From: Neolecta irregularis DAH-3
Taxonomy: Eukaryota; Ascomycota; Neolectomycetes; Neolectales; Neolectaceae
NCBI GenBank assembly: GCA_001929475.1
Contig: LXFE01001036.1
Coordinates: 1-43,821 of the forward strand
Direction: 5' to 3'
Length of the DNA: 43,821 nt
The translations under genes were made by a program, and so were the position numbers. Below the pieces are notes generated by a model. The model worked only from the letters and a program-made list of their open reading frames with translations, did not search any database and had not been told where the DNA came from. Below, piece by piece: positions 21,115 through 30,684 of this stretch. How positions within the stretch are numbered: position 1 is the stretch's first letter; every line of letters begins with the position of its first letter.

Positions 21115-23386
21115 ATGAGCTCTGAGATGCCCTTTTCCATTCGCCGCCCCTCGTACGAAACCCCGCCCGCGCCCCAGGCGTTTGCTGTTCCCGGATCGCA
21201 GCAGCCGGGATACTCGGCCGTCTACCGCCATGTCCTCGCCCGCGACGGCCTGCTCGCAGTCCTCGACCCCGCAGTCGTCACCGTCTTTGACATGTTTGAG
21301 CATGGCTGCCGCAAAAACCCCAATGCCCATTGTCTCGGCCACAGAGAGTTTGATCCCGTATCTAAATCCTGGGGGCCCTACCTCTGGCAGACCTACGCGC
21401 AGGTCAGAGTGCGGCGCGACAATTTCGGCGCCGGGCTCATAAACATTGCCCGCGAGTTCGCCCGCCCGCCTTCGCCAAAGTTCCATGTGGGCATCTGGGC
21501 ACCCAACCGCCCCGAATGGACGATCGCCGACCAAGCCTGCCAGGCCTGGTCGCTCACCACCGTCGCCCTCTACGACACGCTCGGCCCAGATACCACGCAG
21601 TACATCGTCAACCATGCAGAGCTCGGCGTGCTTGTTACCGTCGTCGAACACATCCCCCAGCTGCTCCAGATGGCACACAAGATGAAATCCCTCAAGGTCA
21701 TCGTTTGCATAGACCCCCTCGACCACGGCGAACTGCCGGGCAAGAGCAAACAGGCTTTGCTTGGCGAATGGGCAAAGAGCAAGGGCGTCCATCTGGTCGA
21801 CTTTGGTCACGGTTGCCTCCTCTCATCCCGTCCACTGATCTCCCAGTCGAGGCTCTGGGACAAGCATCTCCCGTAAAACACAACATTCCTCAACCCCCCG
21901 ACATATCTACTATCAACTACACCAGCGGAACAACAGGGCTTCCAAAAGTATATAATTCCTGTCCTTCAATATTGACTCCAGGGCGTGGTCATCACCCACG
22001 AGAACGCCGTTGCTCCTGCGAGCTCCCTGCAACTCGTTCTCACTCAAAATACTAATGACGTCACCCTGTCCTACCTCCCACTAGCTCATTGCTACGAACG
22101 AAACTGTGAAAATGTAGCACTCTATGCAGGCGCAGCAATCGGATTCTTCCACGGCAATATCCTCGAGGTATCTCGATCTGTTAGTTACATGTCCTAATAG
22201 TAGATCCTCGACGACATTCAGACTCTAAAACCAACAGTCTTACCTTCCGTTCCCCGTCTCCTTTCGCGAATCGGCGCTGCAATTAAAATGGCTACCATCG
22301 AAGCGCCCGGTCTCAGAGGTGCCATTTCCCGCAAAGCCCTCGCTGCAAAACTTGAAAAAATAAATCAAGGCGGGGACAATCATCATATGCTCTGGGACGC
22401 CCTTTGGAGCAGAAAGATTAAAAAAGTTTTAGGTGGAAATATCAGGCTGATAGTTACCGGATCGGCTCCGATTTCTACTGAACTGCTCCAATTCCTTCGA
22501 TGCGCGTTGGCTTGCGATATCGTTGAAGGATACGGACTCACGGAATCAGTTGCTTATGTCCTTGTTGGAAAACCCGGCGATACTAATCCAGGCCACTGTG
22601 GACCTCCAGGTCCCTGCTTGGAAATTCGTTTTTGTGATGTTCCAGACATGGGCTACACCTCGAATGATTTACCTCATCCTCGAGGAGAGCTCTTATTTCG
22701 TGGACATAACAGATTTTTGGGATACTACAAGGATGAAGAAAAGACTCGAGAATCAATCGACCCAGACGGCTGGTTTCATACAGGCGATATCGCTAAAATC
22801 GATCAGCTCGGACGTGTTTATATCATTGATCGCGTAAAAAACTTTTTCAAATTGAGTCAAGGAGAAGTATTGACCCTTTGACATAAACCTATTAACCTCA
22901 GTACATCGCTCCTGAAAAAATCGAAAATATATACGCAGAGTGCAATTTACTTGCACAATTATTCGTTCATGGAGATTCACTTCAATCTTTTCTAGTTGCT
23001 ATCGCAGGTGTCAACCCCGATTCTTTTGCCCCATTTGTTTCAAAATTACTCGGTCAAAATATACCTGCTACAGATCTCGCAGCAATTTCCTCTGCCTGCA
23101 AGGAACGAAAAGTACGACAAGCAGTGTTGAATGAATTGAACAAGATTGCCAAAAAAGCTAAATTGAATGGTTTTGAACAGATTAAGAATATCATGCTTTT
23201 TATTGAGCCGTTTAATATTGACAATGACCTTTTGACGCCAACGTATTATATCCTATTTTTGAACTTTTGTTGATGATTAGATTCAAGGTTAAACGATTCC
23301 AAACTGCTCTATTTTTTCGAAAGGAAATCGATGACATGTACGCGGAATCGCCTACTGATGTTAAACCCTTACTCGGAAAATTGTAG
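21115..23386 (+). CDS. Long-chain acyl-CoA synthetase (AMP-binding)
   Basis: The enzyme activates fatty acids to acyl-CoA through an acyl-adenylate. Exons are 21115-21805, 21847-21947, 21982-22167, 22204-22866, 22902-23242 and 23281-23386, giving 695 residues. Motifs: YTSGTTGLPKGVVITHENA (P-loop), YLPLAHCYER, VEGYGLTESVAY, GWFHTGDIAKIDQLGRVYI and [21 protein letters not shown]. There is no signal peptide. The C-terminus LLGKL is a weak match to the type 1 peroxisomal signal, so peroxisomal targeting is possible but unproven. Yeast Faa1/Faa2-type enzymes are the nearest class. The first exon is very GC-rich whereas the last two are AT-rich, so composition changes inside the gene. Introns are 34-41 nt. 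Confidence 0.93.
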
Positions 23387-23585
23387 GACACTTTTTGAAA
23401 TAGTTTGAGAACTAGTTAAATTGATTTATTTATGTCAAGTTGGGTAGTAAAATTTGTCTCTAGTGCTATCTGTTTACGTGTTGGATATCTGGGTAGAGAG
23501 CTGCCCGGGTCAAGTTCCGGAAATTCCCGAGTCAGCCCGCTGCGTTTCACCCACAGCATTCATCTCCCCAACAAGTATCAATCAA

Positions 23586-23820
23586 ATGGCATTCGCCTGG
23601 GCAAAACATTTTACGTACCAACCATTATCTATCTATCGTATTCTAAACATACAGATTTAACCGCTACTCATCCATCTGCGCGAAAGTTGTCCGACAATGT
23701 CTCAAAGACGAACAACGGATCGCTGCTGAAAAAAGATCGGAATCGGCTTTACGAATGTTTAAATGGAGTGGGGGGAAACAAGGAGAAGTCAAAAACCTCG
23801 CAGAGGAAGTCAAGGTGTAA
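23586..23820 (+). CDS. ATP15: Mitochondrial ATP synthase epsilon subunit
   Basis: This small subunit belongs to the central stalk of F1. Two exons, 23586-23614 and 23655-23820, around a 40-nt intron give 64 residues. The start MAFAWAKHFTFNRYSSICAK, the block VVRQCLKDEQRIAAEKR, and ALRMFKWSGGKQGE are typical of fungal epsilon subunits, which begin with a Trp-containing segment and a single amphipathic helix. There is no cleavable presequence, as known for this subunit. The protein ends LAEEVKV. A further GT...AG pair after the last Lys would give an implausible hydrophobic tail and was not used. The gene lies between the acyl-CoA synthetase and MAK10, all on the plus strand. Confidence 0.9.
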
Positions 23821-24006
23821 CAGGAAATCTATATCACTGAGTAAATAATAGATTATGCCAATCTTTTTTCGTTCTTTGAATATGAACAGGTTATTCCTGC
23901 TGTGATGGGTCTGCGTCTTAGGGATTCAAGATGAACCCTTGTAGGTTTTTGGGGGGCTTTTTGGGTGATACGAGTGCCATTTTCGTTTTTGTTGTTGGTC
24001 AACCGC

Positions 24007-26724
24007 ATGTCTTGCGAAAGTATCCTCAGCGATAGCGATGGTATTCATTCAAAAGCACCATCTTTTACATATCAGAAACACCCAAATTATTGGCACGCGG
24101 AAGCGTTACACCGACCTTTCAGGACTATACCGCCGAACTCGGTGAAGCTGTTGAATGTGAATGCTGTGAAACTTGCGTCAACGGCATCTGACGAATTGAA
24201 GCACTAGAATTGGGACAATTAGTTATCGACTCTGCTCGGTTTACTTTATCCGATGCTATTGGGTCGATTGAGGTACCTGTATCCTGTGAGCTGCGGAATT
24301 GAATCGCTTAGCTGATGGACAAAAAGATGGATAGTGGGATGATTGACGGGAATACAACGACTATCGATACCTCGATAGGCAGACTTCCCGAGGAAGTTAT
24401 TGGAATCATGGATCAGATTCTTGCGGCTGAAGTGTCCTTGTTATTCTTCCATCGGTTCATGTTCATAGATGTCTTGGCATTACGGACGATCTCTCCAGCA
24501 GACCTTATTCGCAATTCCGTATATCGTAGAGCCGCTTCTTTCATATGAAGGGAACCTTGAAGAAGCTGTGTTTCCTCAAAACCTGAATGCCTATCAGTCG
24601 TCTGTTCAGAGTGGCCTTGTTCACGTTGTTTTGAGGGCTTATGCTCTTGCTACGGTTAAATGCTGTCATCACGTCCTTGAAGAAATTACCCAGGGCCCTT
24701 TATATCAAGTAATTATTATCTCTGACTATCTTCTTCTAAACGGTCAAAGGAAGAGGATATATGCATGTATTGTCAACTGAATCCTCTAGAAAAAACCGAA
24801 AACTCTGAAATTCTTCATCTTTTATCGGATGCTGGCCTTTGGATCTCTGAAAATTCTTCCGAGATACTCTCGAAGTCTTCCCAAGATATGATTATGGCAT
24901 TAACTTCACGGCTCAAATTACGAACAGCTTTTATTTCAACATTAATATATTCCAATCTTGACACTTGCAGAAAATACGTCAATGTCTGTCTCGAACTGCT
25001 TGCTTCAGTCAAAAGTACCATCTGTCTGGGGATATGTCCTGAAGGTGTGATGAGTATGATATTTCAGAGAAACTTGGACACTACAGTACCGCCTAGGCAA
25101 ATCGTGATTTCGACTCCGCAGGAAGGTCTAGAACGACTCGAGAAATTATTACGGCAACAAAAGGCAGTTTTTAAGATGGAAGAGTATACTTCCTCTACAA
25201 ACTTGTTGGTATGTAATAGTTGTACGCAGACACTAATGAGAGAACCGGCTCCATGTCTTTGCAACACAAAAACCTTCAGTACAACCTTATGTCCGGGCAT
25301 TCTTGCAGGTACGATCAATATGAGGAATCTGCTAAGTGGAAAGACACTCTTAAATTATCAAAACATGATATTTGGACGATATTATCATCAAGATGTTGCT
25401 CGAGAATCAATTCTCGAACTATGCGCTCCTCGTTCGGAATTGTTTGATCCATCGAATCTGGTGGCGGAAGCTCCAACTAGTAAAGAATTTAAAATTGCTC
25501 GTATAATGCAAGGGTTCCTAGAAAGAACGAGCCCAGTAAGTTAATATCAAGTCAAATTTCTCATCACCAGATAATTTACGATTATATGAGAGTCTTGTGT
25601 TACAATCGGCCTCGTCAGCGGAGAAACTTGGGCAAGATTTTAGGCGACTGGGAGATTCTGCATGCCGAAGTATTCGTTTGACCTCGCTACTAGTTGATTA
25701 TTCCTAGGCAAGCGCAAGAGACGAAGAATTGAGGCGCTACCTCACGGATGAACCTTCTGTAGATGACGAGGGAAAAGACAATTTCGTTGGTCCACTCTCC
25801 TTCTGGGTCTATTTTCATAAACTTGAAATATTAAACTTAATTATAATGCTTGGTTGGGAACTGGATATATATTTACTTTATGAATGGTCAGCGGCATATC
25901 AGTATCACTTCAGACATAACGACGCTGATCTGTAGTTATCTATTACACATCGTTTCAGTTCAACTTGAACATGTTCAACAGATACAAGACAACATATCTT
26001 ATCAGGTTACTCCTGGAAAATCAACTACAGAAGGTCGAACTGCTAATAGGTCATTGGGATTAGTGAATTATTATATTCGTTATTATAAGATTATCATTTG
26101 CATGGCTCGCGCATACTTTCAGGTTTCCTTCTTTCTATATCAATTCTGAAAATAGCTTTTCGTGTTACTATGCCGTTTGAATGCACTTCCAGTCCCAAGA
26201 AACGATAATAGTTCCCATCAAGCCAGATACAATGTTCGTTTCTCTCTGTTCAGAAATGTCGAAGCTCCTAGTTATGTTCCTTACGAACAATTTCTCGAGT
26301 CCCAAGGTCAGTTAACTCAGGATAACTCTGCACTTCTGAGAGACACATGCTCTGCGCTGATGTTTGCCATTCCCTTGCTCACAGAGTTGGGAGAGATGTC
26401 TATCGAAAATAAACATTTTGTGGGGTGTGAAGCCTTCCATGAAGAGGTAAGCTTCGTGCGAGTATACAACTCAAAGCAGAAAATCAAACAACTCTCCTTC
26501 TCGTGCGTGAGGATGACAGAAAGGATAGGACAACTTGCGCANNNNNNNNNNTGCAGAAAATCAAACAACTCTCCTTCTCGTGCGTGAGGATGACAGAAAG
26601 GATAGGACAACTTGCGCAAGGGCTCAGCTTGAGGAAGATAATTAAGAAAGCCAAGATCAACAATATCATAAAAGAAAACCACCCATGGTTCCCAATTATA
26701 GATATTCCAATAGAGGACGATTGA
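24007..26724 (+). CDS. MAK10: NatC N-terminal acetyltransferase auxiliary subunit MAK10 (NAA35)
   Basis: MAK10 is the scaffold of the NatC complex, which acetylates Met-hydrophobic N-termini. Eleven exons were deduced, with boundaries at 24040/24076, 24165/24202, 24272/24312, 24431/24469, 24708/24750, 25535/25571, 25669/25708, 25886/25936, 26122/26156 and 26446/26480, giving about 754 residues once the assembly gap is collapsed. Diagnostic segments are LELGQLVIDSARFTLSDAIG, IELMDKKMDSGMI (usually MDPKMDSGM), LPEEVIGIMDQILAAE, SWHYGRSLQQTLF, YMRVLCYNRPRQRRNL and PLSFWVYFHKLEI. The region 25190-25400 is poorly conserved and could hide another intron. The 49-nt intron at 25887-25935 is long for this genome. 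A 10-N gap at 26542-26551 interrupts the last exon and the flanks are duplicated. Confidence 0.88.
26476..26618. other. Assembly gap flanked by an identical 66-bp duplication
   Basis: Ten Ns (26542-26551) separate two perfect copies of a 66-bp sequence, 26476-26541 and 26553-26618. MAK10 is read correctly when only one copy is kept, giving 56 codons from 26557 to the stop. This is what arises when two overlapping contig ends are joined as a gap instead of being merged. It is therefore not a biological tandem repeat. Confidence 0.9.
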
Positions 26725-26815
26725 ATTCAAAGGAATGAACAACACAGAAAATCCATGCATTTATATGTCTATGTATTTCTAAAACTGGGCAGAATGTCCC
26801 AGCATGTACAACGAT

Positions 26816-28302
26816 CTATTTTGGAGAAAGTTCATCGGCGTAAGGTAATAGGTATGTGTCTCCGAGAGCAACCAAGCTTGCTTTATTTTTCAGTAAATTC
26901 GTGGCAGCCTGACACATTAATTAGATAGTAGAAGTAATTGGATTATACCGATTTCACCTGAGCAAATGTAACCTTATCTAATTCAGCGACGACTTCCTGA
27001 GTCTTCACAGAGGTGGATTCGCCAATCAGAGATTGCCCAATCTTTTCTACGGCACTCGTTCGTTCATCAAAAGCGTTGGTGAATTGAAATTTAGTTTGTG
27101 CGATAGCTCGTTTCACATCTACTTCTCGAATGCCCTCGCCCTTGGAAATTAAATGGACAGTCTGAACAACAGCTTTGGCAAGCTTAGTTATAGTGGAGGA
27201 AGGTCCAGCCAACGTGACAGTGAGAAGTCCAGCGTCGGTATGCGTGATATGCTGAGCAAATGCGGAGACTTCATTGCCAAGCTTGCCAGCCAGCTGTGAT
27301 AACAAGGTATTGCCGGCCGACCACTTTATAGATGATTTCCCCCCCAAAAGGTTGGCTAGAATGCCGAGCTCTGGCGATCCAGCAAGAGGCGATGAAGCTC
27401 CAGGGAATGCGAGAATAACAAGGGACTCCTTTGAAGGGCCGTTGATTCGTACGTCGCCGCCGTAATAAGTAGTTCCTGATATTTGTGCAGGGGAACCAGA
27501 TGGGATTTTTGCAAAATGCTGCTGAACCAGATCTTTTAATTCAGTAGAGTCAGCGCCAGTTGCAACAATGCTCAAGTTTCCGGAAATATAGCTCTTGTTT
27601 GCAAAGGCTTTGACATCTTGAAGAAGAACGGGATATTGAGGGTTTGAGTAGAGAGTATTTCCGAGACCCCTTCTGAAAGCCACGTTATGAAGGGCGTCAC
27701 TGGTAATATCAAGCGTACTTAGGGAAGAGTATTGAAGAGCAAGTTGCGGAATGACATCTTCTGTGAATATGTGTCCTGCAATCAGAATGTGCAATTGACG
27801 GGGTATGGGCACGTTCTAGCTTTGTTTTGGTGAGAGTATCTCCCAGTAATTGAACGTAGTAAGGAAGATCTTCCCGGAGAAATTCAGCAGTGAGGATAAT
27901 ACTATCTCGAGTGACGGACGATGACAACTTACCGCCGAGAAGCTCTGATTCTCGGGTTATCCGTAGAGCAGTTCGCTCTGACGTAGACTACATTCCCCTT
28001 AGCGACCAGTTTCGAACCGGAGAATTAAAGATATTTGCGAGGAACGGGATGTCTCGAATGCGACGTACCTTGAACGCAAATCTCTCCAAAATGTGAGCGA
28101 GACCCGGAATAGGCTGGTATCTACTTCCAGCTCGAACAACGACAGACAAGGCAGCGGTTGGTCTTCCGTCATCTCTAGACGCAATCTTGATGCCATTCGT
28201 TTGGCCGACGTGAAATGAAAACGGAGAAATCTGTGCAACAGTCGCCATAGCTCTCGCAAAACTGCAGCGAGGTGCCATACTATAGACTTTTGATCGAAGC
28301 AT
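26816..28302 (-). CDS. QCR2: Cytochrome bc1 complex core subunit 2 (complex III)
   Basis: This is a core protein of mitochondrial complex III in the M16 peptidase-like family. Exons on the minus strand are 28302-28069, 27987-27813, 27775-26949 and 26908-26816, giving 442 residues. The N-terminus MLRSKVYSMAPRCSFARAM is a plausible presequence. Seen are GSRYQPIPGLAHILERFAFK, with HILERF in place of the catalytic HXXEH and therefore no protease activity, TALRITRESELLGGKLSSS, LTAEFLREDLPYYVQLLGD and RHIFTEDVIPQLALQ. The ending ALGDTYLLPYADELSPK is typical. Introns are 81, 37 and 40 nt; the 81-nt one is the longest in the window. The start is divergent from RPC82 by 168 bases. Confidence 0.94.
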
Positions 28303-28470
28303 GACTGTACAAATGGGCTGGGTGGGTCAGGGCTTTGGTGGTTGCTTTCACAAAATATTCAATTTCAACAGTCGACTTTTTGACCAAGACAAAATTCCCT
28401 CTGCAGGTCTGTGCGGTTATTGCAAACTGCCAAACAAGCCAGAAAATCCGATAAAAGTGGTGGGAATGCG
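28303..28470. promoter_or_regulatory. Divergent promoter region, QCR2 / RPC82
   Basis: The 168 bases between two divergent start codons must contain both promoters. No TATA box or clear upstream element stands out, and no in-frame extension of either protein is conserved. Confidence 0.35.
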
Positions 28471-30474
28471 ATGTCCCAGTCGGAAGTTGAACTGTGTCGA
28501 GTTATCATCGACGAGTTCTTTGGTTCGGTAGCAGCTGTACGTTTTCTCGTGGAATTGCAAGTGTAACAACAACAGGCAATTATAAGGGTTTTACTAGCCA
28601 ATGGAAGACTAGGAGTACCTCAGATAGCTCAGTTGACGGGTTTCTCATATAAATCCATCAAGGAGGCATTGGTTGCTATGATGCAGCACCATCTTATCTT
28701 GTTCGCCGTACTTCACGAAAATGGACGCGATATTTCATACTATGAGGCTGATAGCAGAGAGATTCAATATCTTTTAAGAGCTGGCCGGGAGGTATGGTTG
28801 ACTTCAGTGAAGGTTTCCCAGGAAGTAAGTCATCACTTTGGTGCTTTTATTAAGTATAATCCAGGCCGCTGGTATAGTCAAATATGTCTCTATCAACGGT
28901 CGTGTACGCATCAAGGATATATTAACAGCTTTTGCCGATTCTAAGTCTTCTGCGAAACAGATCAGGTTTTTTAAATCGACATTATCAACTCTCATGACGG
29001 AAGCATTTCTTAGAATAGATTTGCCTTATCACATGAAACCGATTGCAGACCTTCGTAATGAGCTCCGCATTGAAGAGCAGATCAAATTGGGAAATCTGAA
29101 ACTTGCAGAGGCGAAGTTGAAAAAGGAACTAGATGATCTGGTAAATAAGCGATTGAATGAGATGGAATCAGAAACCCGGAATTTGCTCAAGCGGAAAGCG
29201 GAAGATTGGATCGGAAAGTCAAGTAAAAAACGCAAAACTGACGATGATGATGATGATTTGGAATCTCAATTGGATTTGAATGTTTCGTTCTGTCTCTCTA
29301 CTCAATACTAATCTCGAAAGGAAAATTTATTTATTCGTGTCAACCACGATAAATTTAATGTGCTATCCAGAAACATAAGACTCGTTGAGCTAGCAGAAGA
29401 GCGGTTTGGAAAGTCTGTTTCGCAGGTCTATGACCATATGCTAAATATTCTTGCCTCTGGATCAGCTTCTAAGAATCTCCAAGAGATTGGTATCAACTCA
29501 TTATCAATCTCATCTAATTATATGAGAGATGACTGTCACTACAATGGCCCTTTCACGGTCTTTCCCTCGGGATATTGACCTTGGAAGCACCTTTTATGTA
29601 GACCCTGCTGGAAGGAAATCGAAAACGAACTCCAAGTCTTCTTCTAGGATCAAACTTGAACCTACGAGAATAAATGGCGAGAATAACATTGCAGAGAGAG
29701 CCGATGACAAGGACGATGATGAGGAGGACGAAGACGACGAAGAGTACGAAGAATATGATCTCGATCAAGGCAGTGTGACCAATGACAAGTCGAAAGCTTC
29801 TACAAATGATCGCCTGCCGAATCTTGTGAAACACCTTGAAACACTGGCTTCCGACTCTCTCAGATTTCTTCGAAAAAAAGGAAACCGGGGATCTGGCGAA
29901 TGGACTATTGATTGGACAGACTTGAACGAACGTGTGAAGCAGTTCGAGTATGAACGAGTTGTGAAAGAAAAGTATGATTATCTGGGTCTACGGCTTCTGC
30001 GTGCTATCATTAGAAAAGGGAAGGTGGACGAAAAACAGGTATGATAAGTTCTCACTACATTTGGTAATGGAATAGCTTGCAGCTTTTGTTTTACTCAAAC
30101 AACAGGACATTCGAGCTGTTTTAACCTGTCTTCATTCCTTCGGAGCTCTTGAACTCCAAGAAATTCCTCGAACAGCAGATCGTGCTCCTTCCCGGACTTC
30201 CTTCCTGTGGTTTCATCGACCCGGACGAGCGCGAGCTCTGTTTGAGAACGATATACGCAAAGCAATCGCTCGTCATCTCATGCGAATTCAATCAGAGAGA
30301 GTAGAACACTCTTTACTACTACAAAAAACCGAACGTGTGGACGTTCGGCAAAATGAGGATACAAAACTAAGTGATTTTGAAAGACGGGCCTTGGCTAGAA
30401 TTCGAATGAGAGAAGAGAAACTTCTTACGCAAGTGAAGCGGATGGAAGACTTGTTGCTAATTTTTCAAATCTGA
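28471..30474 (+). CDS. RPC82: RNA polymerase III subunit RPC82 (Rpc3)
   Basis: This subunit of the Rpc82/34/31 initiation subcomplex has winged-helix domains that help open the promoter. Exons are 28471-28536, 28576-28824, 28865-29281, 29321-29489, 29527-30038 and 30076-30474, giving 603 residues. The first winged helix starts MSQSEVELCRVIIDEFFG and continues IIRVLLANGRLGVPQIAQLT. Next are YYEADSREIQYLLRAGRE, AAGIVKYVSINGRVRIKDIL and ENLFIRVNHDKFNVLSRN. An acidic insert (DDDEEDEDDEEYEEYD) precedes ASDSLRFLRKKGNRGSGEW and YDYLGLRLLRAIIRKGKVDEKQ. The last exon has IPRTADRAPSRTSFLWF, a hallmark of the family, and a coiled-coil end. Introns are 37-40 nt. Confidence 0.93.
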
Positions 30475-30684
30475 GACCCCGCATGGGGTATTTGTACTAT
30501 TATCGGGTATATACAAGCGGCGCATAGCGATTTTTCATTCAGATGTTCATACAACGTTTGTGGAGTAATTATATGATTGTCTATCGACGCCCTCGATAAA
30601 CCGCGACTCCCACTCAATCTTGACTACCCACCTTTCTCGCCAAATGATCTTTGGGCCACAGATTCCCGGTATCAGCTATCACGA
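30475..30684. other. Intergenic interval and uncertain 5' end of the kinase gene
   Basis: The frame of the following kinase is open upstream of its first ATG at 30685 back to a TGA at 30574-30576. The residues encoded there (DKPRLPLNLDYPPFSPNDLW) look protein-like. A missed first exon with a short intron could add them, but I could not place one with confidence. Confidence 0.4.

Noticed and set aside
21109-21810. Long minus-strand frame (233 codons) opposite the acyl-CoA synthetase
   Set aside because: It is antisense to a conserved first exon in GC-rich DNA, where stop codons are rare. The translation has no family features.
23821-23857. Possible second intron at the end of ATP15
   Set aside because: The GT...AG pair exists, but the extended protein would gain a hydrophobic tail unlike any epsilon subunit. 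The stop right after VKV is simpler.
26476-26618. 66-bp direct repeat as a mobile-element footprint or tandem duplication
   Set aside because: It flanks a run of exactly 10 Ns and the gene frame needs only one copy, so an unmerged contig overlap explains it.
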